This document shows positions 17,288 to 27,706 of a stretch of DNA of 52,857 bases, piece by piece (the first letter of the stretch is position 1; the number at the start of each line of letters is the position of its first letter). The stretch lies in NCBI GenBank assembly GCA_013152355.1, contig JAADGO010000127.1, positions 1-52,857 on the forward strand, in the 5' to 3' direction. Under the pieces are notes generated by a model. The model worked only from the letters and a program-made list of their open reading frames with translations, made no database searches and was not told the origin of the DNA. The position numbers were made by a program, and so were the translations under genes. Source of the stretch: Chlorobiota bacterium (lineage in GTDB: Bacteria; Bacteroidota; Bacteroidia; Bacteroidales; Prolixibacteraceae).

Positions 17288-18622
17288 TTAAACAATCCCC
17301 TGTGCCAGCATTGCATCGGCTACTTTAACGAATCCACCAATATTTGCCCCTTTTACATAATCTACTTTTCCCCCGTTGGTGCCATAGCTTACGCAGGTAT
17401 GGTGAATAGCATCCATAATATGTTTGAGCCGTTCGTCTACTTCATCGTGTGGCCAGTTGATACGCATATTGTTTTGCGACATTTCGAGGCCCGATACGGC
17501 AACACCCCCGGCATTGACAGCCTTCCCCGGAGCGAAATCGATTAAATTACCAAGGTATTCAACGGCTTCGGCCGTACAACCCATGTTTGAAGTCTCGGCA
17601 AAAAGGAAACACCCGTTTTTTACCAGGTTCTTAGCATCGTCAAGCCCCACTTCGTTTTCGGTAGCACATGGCATGGCAATATCTACGGTTGCCTCCCATG
17701 GCCTATGGCCTGGAATAAATGCAGCCCCAAATTCTTCGGCATACGGTTGCACAATATCGTTGTTTGTAGCACGTAGCTCAAGCAGGTAGTCAACCTTGTC
17801 GCCCGATATCCCCTCTGCATCATAAATGTATCCGTCAGGGCCGGAGATAGTTACTACTTTGCCACCCAGTTCATTTATTTTTGAGATTGCCCCCCAAGCA
17901 ACATTGCCAAATCCTGATATCGCAAAAGTATGCCCTTCAATATCTTTCCCCATCCGTTTGAGCATGTGCTGTGTAAAATAAACAGCGCCAAACCCTGTCG
18001 CTTCGGGGCGTATCAAACTTCCTCCCCAGCCCAGGCCTTTGCCGGTAAGTACTCCTGTAAATTCATTCTTCAAACGTTTATACTGCCCGAACAGGTAGCC
18101 TATTTCACGGCCGCCAACGCCAATATCGCCGGCAGGCACATCAGTATTAGGGCCGATATGCCTGAACAATTCGCTCATAAAAGATTGGCAAAACTGCATG
18201 ATCTCGTTGTCTGATTTCCCTTTCGGGCTGAAATCGGAGCCGCCTTTACCTCCCCCCATTGGAAGGGTAGTAAGGCTGTTCTTAAAAGTTTGTTCAAACC
18301 CTAAGAATTTCAGAATACTTAATGTTACACTTGGGTGGAACCGAAGCCCCCCTTTATAAGGGCCTAACGCCGAATTAAATTCGACCCGGTAGCCTCTGTT
18401 GACATGTACTTCCCCCTTATCATCGACCCAGGGTACACGAAACATGATAACACGTTCGGGTTCGACTATACGTTCTAATATCTTTATTTTTTGATACCGC
18501 GGATTTTTTTTATAGAAATCCCAAACTGATTCGATAACCTCCTCTACGGCCTGGTGGAATTCATTTTCACCAGGAGTCCTGGCTTCGAGGTTTTCCATGA
18601 AATCATTTAAGTCTGCCTTCAT
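17288..18622 (-). CDS. gdhA: NADP-type glutamate dehydrogenase
   Basis: A 444-residue enzyme of the hexameric bacterial type that interconverts 2-oxoglutarate plus ammonium and glutamate. The active-site Lys lies in TLPMGGGKGGSDF, with the Asp/Ser region PAGDIGVGGREIG, and the nucleotide fold in FAISGFGNVAWGA. Length fits the 440-450 residue NADP-dependent class. It is monocistronic, with its own upstream region shared back-to-back with nothing; the groEL terminator lies beyond. It supplies glutamate nitrogen for the cell. Confidence 0.95.
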   Translation of the reverse strand: MKADLNDFMENLEARTPGENEFHQAVEEVIESVWDFYKKNPRYQKIKILERIVEPERVIMFRVPWVDDKGEVHVNRGYRVEFNSALGPYKGGLRFHPSVTLSILKFLGFEQTFKNSLTTLPMGGGKGGSDFSPKGKSDNEIMQFCQSFMSELFRHIGPNTDVPAGDIGVGGREIGYLFGQYKRLKNEFTGVLTGKGLGWGGSLIRPEATGFGAVYFTQHMLKRMGKDIEGHTFAISGFGNVAWGAISKINELGGKVVTISGPDGYIYDAEGISGDKVDYLLELRATNNDIVQPYAEEFGAAFIPGHRPWEATVDIAMPCATENEVGLDDAKNLVKNGCFLFAETSNMGCTAEAVEYLGNLIDFAPGKAVNAGGVAVSGLEMSQNNMRINWPHDEVDERLKHIMDAIHHTCVSYGTNGGKVDYVKGANIGGFVKVADAMLAQGIV

Positions 18623-18886
18623 TGATAACTGTTTTTTTAAAGGTCTAAAGTTATGTAAGTTAACTTTTATCCAATAAAAAAAATACGATAAATCATCAAA
18701 CTATTAAAATGCTGGCTTGCAGATGTTTGTAGCTGCGAAACAGATGTTTAACAACACTATGTGACAATCGTTAGGATTTTATGAGCCGGGTTTTAGATGT
18801 TTGCCGGGTTTCTTTTCCTTTATGGAAGAGTTTTCTGCCCACAACAATTTGAATTGATCCTTGAGGATGGCGATATAAAAAAATAA
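18623..18886. other. gdhA upstream intergenic region
   Basis: No coding frame is credible. On the minus strand TAACTTTA at about 18646-18653 is one base from a -7 box and may start gdhA. Three copies of AGATGTTT occur between about 18721 and 18805, a pattern I cannot distinguish from chance. Confidence 0.3.
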
Positions 18887-18919
18887 AAAGCCTTCTCTGA
18901 TTTGTTCAGAGAAGGCTTT
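18887..18919 (-). terminator. terminator of groES-groEL
   Basis: AAAGCCTTCTCTG and CAGAGAAGGCTTT make a perfect 13-bp stem with a 7-nt loop. On the minus strand it is followed by TTATTTTTTTA, a strong U-tract, 56 bp after the groEL stop. Confidence 0.9.
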
Positions 18920-18974
18920 AAAAGTATTGTGTTTTAGAGACTGTAAACACATAAGTCCCTTAGTTTTCCGGCTA

Positions 18975-20621
<1,647 letters not shown>

Positions 20622-20640
20622 CTAATTTTTAATTTTTTAA

Positions 20641-20919
20641 TTATTGGATATACAAAACGTCACTTTGTGACATTAACAGGTACTCTGTTCCGTCAATGGT
20701 TAACTCTGTACCTGAATATTTTCCGTAGAAAACAACATCTCCGGGTTTTAATTCCATTGGTTCATCCTTTTTATCAGCACCAACAAGTACAACATTCCCC
20801 ACTTGTGGTTTTTCTTTTGCTGAATCGGGGATTATGATCCCACTTGAAGTTTTTTCCTCTGCTTCCTGTGCTTGGACAAGGATCTTACCTGCAAGGACTT
20901 TACCTTTTAAATCTGCCAT
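20641..20919 (-). CDS. groES: Co-chaperonin GroES
   Basis: The longest ORF starts at 20973, but the start MADLKGKVLAGKILVQ at 20919 gives a 92-residue protein, the normal GroES length, so I prefer it. The mobile loop EEKTSSGIIIPDSAKEKPQ and the roof/strand region GDVVFYGKYSGTEL are typical. The N-terminus is slightly unusual (KGKVLAGKILVQ where most have LADRVLVE). It caps GroEL. A second, distinct GroES-like gene begins at 52536. Confidence 0.93.
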   Translation of the reverse strand: MADLKGKVLAGKILVQAQEAEEKTSSGIIIPDSAKEKPQVGNVVLVGADKKDEPMELKPGDVVFYGKYSGTELTIDGTEYLLMSQSDVLYIQ

Positions 20920-21200
20920 TTTTTTGAACATTTTATTGTTAGACATTAATTTTAAAATCGACATCCTACCCAATCATATATTGTGCCAATCCAATAATCA
21001 CTGAAATATTGCTAATTGAAAGGACAAATTAGCGCAATACTAATCCTTATCTGCTGAACGACTGTTTGTATGTGCCTGAATACCAGTAATTTAAAAATAT
21101 GTCAGTTTTTGTGACATGGTGTCAGTTTGAATTCCCAGGCTTTTCTCGGGAAAGTGTTTAAAAATATGGCACAATCTTTCAATTCTATGCAATTTGATAC

Positions 21201-21235
21201 AAAAAAAGCCACTTAAAAATGAAGTGGCTTTTTTT
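21201..21235. terminator. bidirectional terminator after secG
   Basis: A7GCCACTT and AAGTGGCT7 form a 14-bp stem with a 7-nt loop and A/T runs on both sides. It lies 18 bp after the secG stop, so most transcription from the sigma-54 activator/lptE/secG genes should end here rather than run into groES. Confidence 0.88.
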
Positions 21236-21253
21236 AAATATCTTTTATTATTG

Positions 21254-21616
21254 TTACTGACTGCTTTTCGGCGTACCCTGATTAGTTTTTGTATTGTTCT
21301 CGGGTACTGCTGTCGGGAAATTAGGCACCTGTGTAGGGTCAATGGCATTCTCAATCTGGTTTTGTATCCTCGATTGCTCACCCCCGGCTCCACCACGTGG
21401 GATAAATGCCGAACCCAAAACAGCCAGGAGAAGTAAAGCCCCTGCTAAACCCCAGGTTGCTTTTTCTAAGAAGTCGGTAGTTTTACGAACGCCCATAACC
21501 TGCCCTGACGACTGGAAATTACTGGCTAAACCGCCTCCCTTTGAGTCTTGTACCAACACGATAAGTACGAGTAGGATACAAACTATAAATATTAAAACGG
21601 TAATTAACGTGTACAT
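21254..21616 (-). CDS. secG: Preprotein translocase subunit SecG
   Basis: A 120-residue membrane protein with two helices: TLITVLIFIVCILLVLIVLVQ followed by the conserved DSKGGGLAS, then WGLAGALLLLAVLGSAF. The SecG signature between the helices is clear. The C-terminal 40 residues are polar and low-complexity, as in other Bacteroidetes SecG. It assists SecYE translocation in the inner membrane. It lies 2 bp after the upstream TPR-like gene. Confidence 0.93.
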   Translation of the reverse strand: MYTLITVLIFIVCILLVLIVLVQDSKGGGLASNFQSSGQVMGVRKTTDFLEKATWGLAGALLLLAVLGSAFIPRGGAGGEQSRIQNQIENAIDPTQVPNFPTAVPENNTKTNQGTPKSSQ

Positions 21617-21618
21617 AA

Positions 21619-22216
21619 TTATTGTGGTAAATTGTTTTTTAACTCACTAACTTTATCAATACGGCTTGCAAAGTAACTACTTTTTTCCGGGAATTTCAAA
21701 CTTAATTTTTCAAAAGCTTCAATTGCTTTATCGTATTTTTTTTGCTGAATGAGGATATTGGCCAATGTCTCGGTAATGATTTCATCATTTTCGGAAATAC
21801 TTTTCTCTGCAATATCGGTATTTGGTGTTACCTCTTCTCTGTTATGGTTTAACTTAATAGATGGTTGCAGGCGTATAAAAGAATCAATCAGGCTGTTTTT
21901 AATTTTTCCTGTGCCGGGTGCCTCCGGGCTGCTGTCATCAAGGCTGTAGTCCCGGGTGTCTGTTTCGTGGAATAATTCTTTTTTACTTTCAGGATAAAGG
22001 TAGCTGTGCAATTTTTTACGGTCGGCAATAAAAACAGCTGCTTTTTGCAATTCCGATTCAAATTCTTTATGCCCGACAACTTTCAGGTTTTTTAAATACA
22101 ACATCCATGCAGTTTGAAAAAAAGGGAATTCCATTGTCAGTGTTTTTAACCCCTCCAATGTTTCCATGCTCAAAAGCCCCGGGTCTAATATATCTGTATA
22201 AATCTTCGTTGTCCAT
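21619..22216 (-). CDS. TPR-like conserved hypothetical protein, apparent frameshift near the start
   Basis: The ORF track begins at a TTG (22173), but an ATG at 22216, one base after the lptE stop, opens MDNEDLYRYIRPG in another frame. That frame matches the start remembered for this Bacteroidetes family (xLYxYIxxPxLL). The body in the listed frame then continues LLSMETLEGLKTLTMEFPFFQTAW. One extra G in CCCGGGGC (22177-22183), or loss of GA from AGAGAC, would explain the break. The body has a helical N-terminal part, a low-complexity acidic middle and a C-terminal TPR-like unit QKKYDKAIEAFEKLSLKFPEKS. Role unknown; probably part of the lptE-secG operon. Confidence 0.7.
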
Positions 22217-22217
22217 T

Positions 22218-22743
22218 TTACCAGTCAGCAATAGTGGCATTAAATATATCTTCGGTTAGTTTCTCAATTATGATGTTTACCAACTCCTCTTCAACACTGT
22301 CCAATGATGCCGAAGTATCGTAGTCTTCATACCCGGAAAAAGACTTTTCGAAATCAAGGTCGTGGTTTTTATTGTTGATGTATTTAACATTGATTGTGAT
22401 TGTAAGCCTGTTCTGGGCAGCAAGGTCCTTTTTCTGAATTGCCGTAGGGCGGATTTCATAGTTTGAAATATACCCCGAGAACTCCAGGTCGCCGCCTTCA
22501 TTCACTTCATTGAGCGATGTTTGCCTGCGTAGCTTTTCTCTCAGCCCCTCCGTCAGGCTTTGGCTAAGGTCCGGGTAAATTAGTTTAGCTCGGTTTTGGG
22601 AAAAAGGCAACTGAAAATGTTTTTACATCGGCAGGAAGGTTTGCCCCTGTGAATGAGTAGGAAATTTTACATGATTGAAATCCTGAGAAAGTAATAAAAA
22701 CCACTAAAATGGTTAACAAATTATACCTGATGATCTTATCCAT
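22218..22743 (-). CDS. lptE: LptE-family LPS assembly lipoprotein, apparent frameshift
   Basis: The listed ORF (22218-22610, 130 residues) lacks the start. Upstream, ATGGATAAG at 22743 overlaps the stop of the sigma-54 activator gene and opens a lipoprotein-like N-terminus with SGFQSCKISYSFTGANLP and VKTFSVAFF. The frame then breaks at TTTTTCCCAAAACC (22594-22600). Dropping one A gives SVAFFPNRAKL, and dropping one C gives SVAFFQNRAKL; either joins the two parts into 174 residues. The rest (AIQKKDLAAQNRLTITINV) is typical of Bacteroidetes LptE, the lipoprotein that plugs LptD and helps insert lipopolysaccharide in the outer membrane. Confidence 0.85.
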
Positions 22744-23968
22744 TGATATTGTATTCTTTTATTTTCCTGTATAAAGTCCGCTCTGAGATCCCTAGCTCCT
22801 GGGCGGCATATTTCCTTTTTCCTTTGTGTTTTTCCAATGCTTTGGTAATCAATTCTATCTCTTTTTCCTCAAGTGAAAGCGATTCTTCAATAAATTCTTC
22901 CGTGTCTTGAATATTTTCTTTGTCCAGGTGTTCTATGTGAATAGGTTTTGCAGGTTTCTCCTCATGGACATAGCCCATGCTCTCGTCACGGTATAATCTT
23001 CTGATAATATGGGAATGGTCGTCAGCCAGGTGTTTATTGCTTTCATTTCCCATAAGGTCGAGTACCAGTTTTTTCAGGTCGTGCATATCTTTTTTCATAT
23101 CGAATAATACCTGGTACAGGATTTCTCTTTCGCTGCTGAATGCTTTTTTTTCGGGAGCCCTGAATATTGCAGGAAGGTTTCCTGCCCCTGATGCCGGCAG
23201 GTAGGGTTTTAATGTGTCGGCCGAGATATTCCTTTCACGTTCGATTATTGATATCTGCTCGGTAACATTTTTTAATTGCCTGACATTTCCGGGCCAGCTG
23301 TAATTTAAAATCAGTTTCCGGGCTCCTTCATCGAGTATTACAGGGGGCATCCTGTATTTCTCAGCAAAATCGCGGGCAAACTTCCTGAATAAAAGGAGTA
23401 TATCTTCTGCCCTTTCGCGGAGTGGTAAAACATGTATCGGGACAGTATTTAACCTGTAATACAGGTCTTCCCTGAATTTATTTTCTTCAATAGCTTTAGA
23501 GAGGTCAATATTAGTTGCTGCAATAATCCGAATATTCGATTTAATAACCTGGGACGACCCAACCTTAATAAATTCACCGGTTTCGAGTACCCTTAACAGC
23601 CGTACTTGCGTAGATAAGGGCAATTCACCAACTTCATCTAAAAATATTGTGCCTCCGTCAGCTTCCTGGAAATAGCCTTTCCGGGTGGAGTGGGCACCCG
23701 TAAATGCCCCTTTTTCGTGGCCAAACAATTCTGAATCGATCGTACCTTCAGGTATTGCCCCACAGTTAACTGCTATGTATTTCCCATGCTTGCGTGTCGA
23801 ATGTTGATGAATAATCTGTGGAAATATTTCTTTTCCGGTTCCACTTTCTCCACTTATTAAAACTGAAAGGTCAGTTGGGGCAACCTGTACTGCCACTTCA
23901 ATAGCCCGGATTAGCCCGGGCGAGTTGCCAATTATCCCAAACCTTTGTTTAATCCCCTGAATATCCAT
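22736..23968 (-). CDS. Sigma-54-dependent transcriptional activator
   Basis: A 410-residue protein made of an AAA+ domain (about residues 1-245) and a Fis-type helix-turn-helix (about 370-408, AAQELGISERTLYRKIKEY). Walker A is GESGTGKE, the sigma-54 contact loop is GAFTGA, Walker B is GGTIFLDEVGEL and the arginine region is FREDLYYRLN. It has no N-terminal receiver or ligand domain, so activity must be set by level, by another protein or through the 100-residue linker. Its stop overlaps the lptE start by 8 bp, and this activator-lptE-secG order appears conserved in Bacteroidetes. Confidence 0.93.
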   Translation of the reverse strand: MDIQGIKQRFGIIGNSPGLIRAIEVAVQVAPTDLSVLISGESGTGKEIFPQIIHQHSTRKHGKYIAVNCGAIPEGTIDSELFGHEKGAFTGAHSTRKGYFQEADGGTIFLDEVGELPLSTQVRLLRVLETGEFIKVGSSQVIKSNIRIIAATNIDLSKAIEENKFREDLYYRLNTVPIHVLPLRERAEDILLLFRKFARDFAEKYRMPPVILDEGARKLILNYSWPGNVRQLKNVTEQISIIERERNISADTLKPYLPASGAGNLPAIFRAPEKKAFSSEREILYQVLFDMKKDMHDLKKLVLDLMGNESNKHLADDHSHIIRRLYRDESMGYVHEEKPAKPIHIEHLDKENIQDTEEFIEESLSLEEKEIELITKALEKHKGKRKYAAQELGISERTLYRKIKEYNING

Positions 23969-23991
23969 GTACTAACAATTATAATTATTTG

Positions 23992-23999
23992 CAAAGTTA
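23992..23999 (-). promoter_or_regulatory. -7 box of the sigma-54 activator operon
   Basis: TAACTTTG on the minus strand fits TAnnTTTG exactly and lies 24 nt before the activator ATG. No clear -33 box is seen. Confidence 0.45.
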
Positions 24000-24061
24000 T
24001 AATTTTTAGCGGTCATTGCCCCGTTATGAAAGGGAATTAACCTTTTTTTGATTTCTTGGCT

Positions 24062-24069
24062 TATCTTTG
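24062..24069 (+). promoter_or_regulatory. -7 box of kdsB
   Basis: TATCTTTG fits TAnnTTTG exactly, 18 nt before the kdsB ATG. It contains the TTG used by the ORF track as a start, which argues that the real start is the ATG at 24088. The -33 position lacks TTTG. Confidence 0.45.
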
Positions 24070-24087
24070 TTAAAAATATTCAATTCA

Positions 24088-24825
24088 ATGAAATTTATAG
24101 GAATCATACCTGCCCGTTATGCCTCTACCCGTTTCCCGGGTAAACCCCTGGCTGATATTAATGGCAAACCAATGATACAACTTGTTTATGAAAAAGCAAA
24201 AACTGCATTAAATAATATTTGGGTTGCAACAGACGATAAACGGATTTTTAATGCTGTTATAGGGTTTGGGGGTAAAGTAATACTGACTTCACCTGAACAC
24301 AAAAGCGGAACCGACAGGTGTGCCGAAGCTGCTGAGGTAGTGGCAAAGAATATTAATTTTGATGTGGTTGTTAATATTCAGGGCGATGAACCTTTTATTG
24401 ATCCGGGGCAAATAAAAAAGTTAATAAATAACTTTGATAAACACACCCAGATAGCAACTTTGATAAAACCCATTAATGTTGACGAAGATTTAACAAACCC
24501 CAATAAACCCAAAGTAGTTATTGGGCTGGATGGCAGTGCATTGTATTTCAGCCGCTCCCCGATACCTTATCTTAGAGATGCAGCACCCGGCAATTGGGTT
24601 GGGCAAGCAGGTTTTTGGAACCATGTGGGGATGTATGCCTACAAAGCCGGTGTTTTACAGGAAATTACAAAGTTGAAACCCGGCATCCTGGAGCAGGTGG
24701 AAGCATTGGAACAGCTAAGGTGGCTTGAAAACGGCTATAAGATTAAAACGGTACGTACCAATATTGATAGTTTTGGGATTGATACCCCTGAAGATTTGAA
24801 GGACGCATTGCAACGTTTTCAATAA
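24088..24825 (+). CDS. kdsB: 3-deoxy-manno-octulosonate cytidylyltransferase (CMP-Kdo synthetase)
   Basis: A 245-residue enzyme that activates Kdo with CTP for lipid A core synthesis in the cytoplasm. It has the N-terminal nucleotide motif IIPARYASTRFPGKPL, the metal-binding Asp in VVNIQGDEPFI, the sugar-site run YFSRSPIPY and the C-terminal IDTPEDL. I chose the ATG at 24088 over the TTG at 24067 because the usual proteins begin with MKFIGIIPARY. It is divergent from the sigma-54 activator gene. Confidence 0.95.
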   Translation: MKFIGIIPARYASTRFPGKPLADINGKPMIQLVYEKAKTALNNIWVATDDKRIFNAVIGFGGKVILTSPEHKSGTDRCAEAAEVVAKNINFDVVVNIQGDEPFIDPGQIKKLINNFDKHTQIATLIKPINVDEDLTNPNKPKVVIGLDGSALYFSRSPIPYLRDAAPGNWVGQAGFWNHVGMYAYKAGVLQEITKLKPGILEQVEALEQLRWLENGYKIKTVRTNIDSFGIDTPEDLKDALQRFQ

Positions 24826-24850
24826 AATAACTATCACTATCAAACAAAAA

Positions 24851-24877
24851 ATCCCGGCTGCTGATGCTAACCGGGAT
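24851..24877 (+). terminator. terminator of kdsB
   Basis: ATCCCGG and CCGGGAT form a 7-bp stem around a 13-nt loop and are followed by CCTTTTC, 25 bp after the kdsB stop. The rest of the gap to lepA (to 25190) is AT-rich and shows only a -7 box. Confidence 0.65.
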
Positions 24878-25123
24878 CCTTTTCTAATCTAACTAAACCA
24901 AATTTATGAAAAAAACTTCTTTATGTGTATAAAAACATCTTTTAATTGGTATGTTTTTAATGCTTTCAACTTTAAATGATACAAATATATTTAACAAATG
25001 TTGTGCCAAATGGCAATTATAGAAAGCCTCTTTACAAAAATAAATGGTAGTTTTTCGAGATTCCCTTTATAAGATGTTTTTCAGGGGCTTAAAAATCAAT
25101 ACGCAAATAATTCAAAAAATAAA

Positions 25124-25131
25124 TACCTTTG
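25124..25131 (+). promoter_or_regulatory. -7 box of lepA
   Basis: TACCTTTG fits TAnnTTTG exactly, 59 nt before the lepA start. No -33 TTTG is seen at 19-21 bp. Confidence 0.45.
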
Positions 25132-25190
25132 CGGAAATTTCAGGGTTTCCCTGAAACGTTGAAATAAAATTTAAGGATAAAGGCAGGTAA

Positions 25191-26978
25191 ATGAATAAGA
25201 TCAGGAATTTTTGCATTATTGCTCATATCGACCATGGGAAAAGTACCCTGGCCGACCGGTTGCTCGAAATGACGAAAACTGTGGGAGAACGCGAAATGCA
25301 TGACCAGGTACTTGACGATATGGAGCTGGAAAAAGAACGGGGTATTACCATTAAAAGCCATGCAATCCAAATGGATTATCAATACAAAGGTGAATTATAT
25401 AAGTTAAACCTTATTGATACTCCGGGGCATGTTGACTTTTCGTATGAGGTTTCGCGGTCGATAGCTGCCTGTGAAGGTGCATTGTTAATAATTGATGCAA
25501 CACAGGGTATCCAGGCTCAGACTATCTCAAACCTTTATCTGGCAATTGAACACGACCTGGAGATTATTCCTGTCCTTAATAAAATGGACCTGCCCAATGC
25601 AATGCCGGAGGTTGTCGAAGACCAGATAGTCGACCTGATTGGGTGCGGCAAAGAAGATATTATTCAGGCAAGCGGGAAAACCGGGCTGGGTGTTGCCCAG
25701 ATACTGGAGCGGATCGTAGAACAGGTGCCTCCACCCAAAGGAGACCCGGAAGCTCCATTGCAGGCACTCATCTTCGATTCTGTATTTAATCCTTTTCGTG
25801 GGATTATTGCCTATATTAAAATTGTTAACGGCAAAATTAACAAAGGCGGGCTGGTTAAGTTTGTAGCCACAGAAAAACAATACTATGCCGATGAGATAGG
25901 TATTTTAAAACTGGCACTTAATCCCCGTGAAACATTGAGCACGGGCGATGTTGGATACATCATTTCAGGGATTAAAATAGCACGTGAGGTAAAAGTAGGT
26001 GATACAATTACTTATGTAAAAAACCCATGTGATAAAGCAATAGAAGGGTTTGAAGAGGTCAAGCCAATGGTATTTGCAGGTATTTACCCTATTGACCCCG
26101 ATGATTATGAAGACTTGCGGGCGGCTATGGACAAATTGCAGCTGAACGATGCATCTCTTACTTTTGAGCCGGAATCATCGGCAGCACTTGGGTTTGGCTT
26201 CCGTTGCGGCTTCCTGGGCCTGCTCCACATGGAGATTATCCAGGAGCGGCTCGAACGTGAATTCGACATGAATGTTATCACTACTGTACCCAATGTTTCT
26301 TACCGTGCCCATTTAACCTCCGGTTTGGTAGAGGAGGTGTACAATCCATCGGGGATGCCTGCATCCACTTTAATTGATATGATCGAGGAACCTTATATCA
26401 GGGCCAGTATTATTACTGCTTCTGAATATATCGGATCGGTGATGAACCTTTGCCTCGATAAGCGGGGAGCCCTGATCAGTCAGAATTACCTTACTGCTGA
26501 ACGTGCCGAATTGGTATTCAACATGCCGCTTGGTGAGATTGTGTTTGACTTTTACGATAAACTAAAAAGTATATCAAAAGGTTATGCATCGTTCGATTAC
26601 CACATGAGCGGCTATAAACCGGCAAAACTTGTCCGTTTAGATATTTTACTGAATGGCGAAATGGTGGATGCATTGTCGACATTAATCCATTTCGACAATG
26701 CCTATAATTTTGGGCGGCGTATGTGCGAAAAACTTAAAGAGCTGATACCGCGCCAGCAGTTCGATATTGCTATCCAGGCTGCAATCGGGGCAAAAATTAT
26801 TGCCCGCGAAACAGTTAAAGCAGTGAGGAAAGACGTAACCGCAAAATGCTATGGCGGCGATATTACCCGGAAACGGAAACTCCTGGAGAAACAGAAAAAG
26901 GGTAAGAAGCGCATGAAGCAGGTCGGTAATGTCGAGGTGCCACAAAAGGCTTTCCTCGCTGTATTGAAACTGGATTGA
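25191..26978 (+). CDS. lepA: Elongation factor 4 (LepA)
   Basis: A 595-residue translational GTPase that acts on stalled ribosomes and in 30S biogenesis. The G motifs are [14 protein letters not shown] (G1), ERGITIKSH (G2), [12 protein letters not shown] (G3) and LNKMDLP (G4). The LepA-specific C-terminal region is marked by [20 protein letters not shown]. Length is normal for the family. It has its own upstream region and is followed convergently by a response-regulator gene. Confidence 0.97.
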   Translation: MNKIRNFCIIAHIDHGKSTLADRLLEMTKTVGEREMHDQVLDDMELEKERGITIKSHAIQMDYQYKGELYKLNLIDTPGHVDFSYEVSRSIAACEGALLIIDATQGIQAQTISNLYLAIEHDLEIIPVLNKMDLPNAMPEVVEDQIVDLIGCGKEDIIQASGKTGLGVAQILERIVEQVPPPKGDPEAPLQALIFDSVFNPFRGIIAYIKIVNGKINKGGLVKFVATEKQYYADEIGILKLALNPRETLSTGDVGYIISGIKIAREVKVGDTITYVKNPCDKAIEGFEEVKPMVFAGIYPIDPDDYEDLRAAMDKLQLNDASLTFEPESSAALGFGFRCGFLGLLHMEIIQERLEREFDMNVITTVPNVSYRAHLTSGLVEEVYNPSGMPASTLIDMIEEPYIRASIITASEYIGSVMNLCLDKRGALISQNYLTAERAELVFNMPLGEIVFDFYDKLKSISKGYASFDYHMSGYKPAKLVRLDILLNGEMVDALSTLIHFDNAYNFGRRMCEKLKELIPRQQFDIAIQAAIGAKIIARETVKAVRKDVTAKCYGGDITRKRKLLEKQKKGKKRMKQVGNVEVPQKAFLAVLKLD

Positions 26979-27014
26979 TAAAATGAAAACGGTAATAAGC
27001 AGCTTCTTGGCAAA

Positions 27015-27704
27015 TTATAAAATCAGTTTGTACCCTTTCCCGTGGACATTTATAATTTCCACCCCGGGCTCATCTTTTAAATGTTTTCGGAGTTTGGTGA
27101 TGTATACGTCCATACTCCGGGCATTGAAGTAATTGTCGTCAATCCATATAGATTTAAGTGCGAAATTCCTTTCCAGTATTTTATTGGCATTCTGGCAAAG
27201 TAATTTAAGCAGGTCCGACTCTTTTGTCGTTAACTTAACTACCTCCGTACCACCGGAAAGGGTTTGCTTCAGTGTGTCGAATGTGTATTTCCCCAGTTTA
27301 AACACCAGTTGGTTGTTCCCCTGTGTTTCCTGTGACGTACGCCGCAAAATAGCCTCAACCCTGAAAATTAACTCCTCCATACTAAACGGCTTGGTAATAT
27401 AGTCATCAGCCCCCAGCTTAAACCCTTCAATTACATCTTCCTTCAGGTTTTTCGCCGTTAAAAAAATAATAGGCATATCGGCATTGACCATGTGGATATC
27501 TTTTGCCAGTGAAAAACCATCTTTTTTTGGCATCATAATATCTAATATGCAAATATCATAATGGTTTTTCATAAAGCCTTTGTATGCGAGTTCTCCGTCA
27601 GGGTAGAGGTCTGCATCATACCCTTTTACGAAGAGGTACTCTTTTAGTAATAACCCTAAGTTTTCATCGTCTTCTGCAAGCAGTAATTTTACATTTCGTT
27701 CCAT
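27015..27704 (-). CDS. OmpR-family response regulator (RprY-like)
   Basis: A 229-residue regulator. The receiver domain (1-120) has acidic residues in LLAEDDEN, the phospho-acceptor Asp in CILDIMMPKKDG, Thr in FLTAKN and Lys in DDYITKPFS. The C-terminal winged helix (about 135-229) has TTKESDLLKLLCQ and DVYITKLRKHL. It is 2 bp after the sensor kinase gene and matches the Bacteroides RprX/RprY type pair. Targets are unknown. Confidence 0.93.
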   Translation of the reverse strand: MERNVKLLLAEDDENLGLLLKEYLFVKGYDADLYPDGELAYKGFMKNHYDICILDIMMPKKDGFSLAKDIHMVNADMPIIFLTAKNLKEDVIEGFKLGADDYITKPFSMEELIFRVEAILRRTSQETQGNNQLVFKLGKYTFDTLKQTLSGGTEVVKLTTKESDLLKLLCQNANKILERNFALKSIWIDDNYFNARSMDVYITKLRKHLKDEPGVEIINVHGKGYKLIL

Positions 27705-27706
27705 GC

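Noticed and set aside
18721-18805. Three AGATGTTT copies upstream of gdhA
   Set aside because: Short, unevenly spaced and plausible by chance in AT-rich DNA; no dyad symmetry.
20970-20990. TTGGCAC-type -24 element of a sigma-54 promoter before groES
   Set aside because: The -12 half should be GC at the fixed spacing but reads GA; not enough to claim a sigma-54 promoter.
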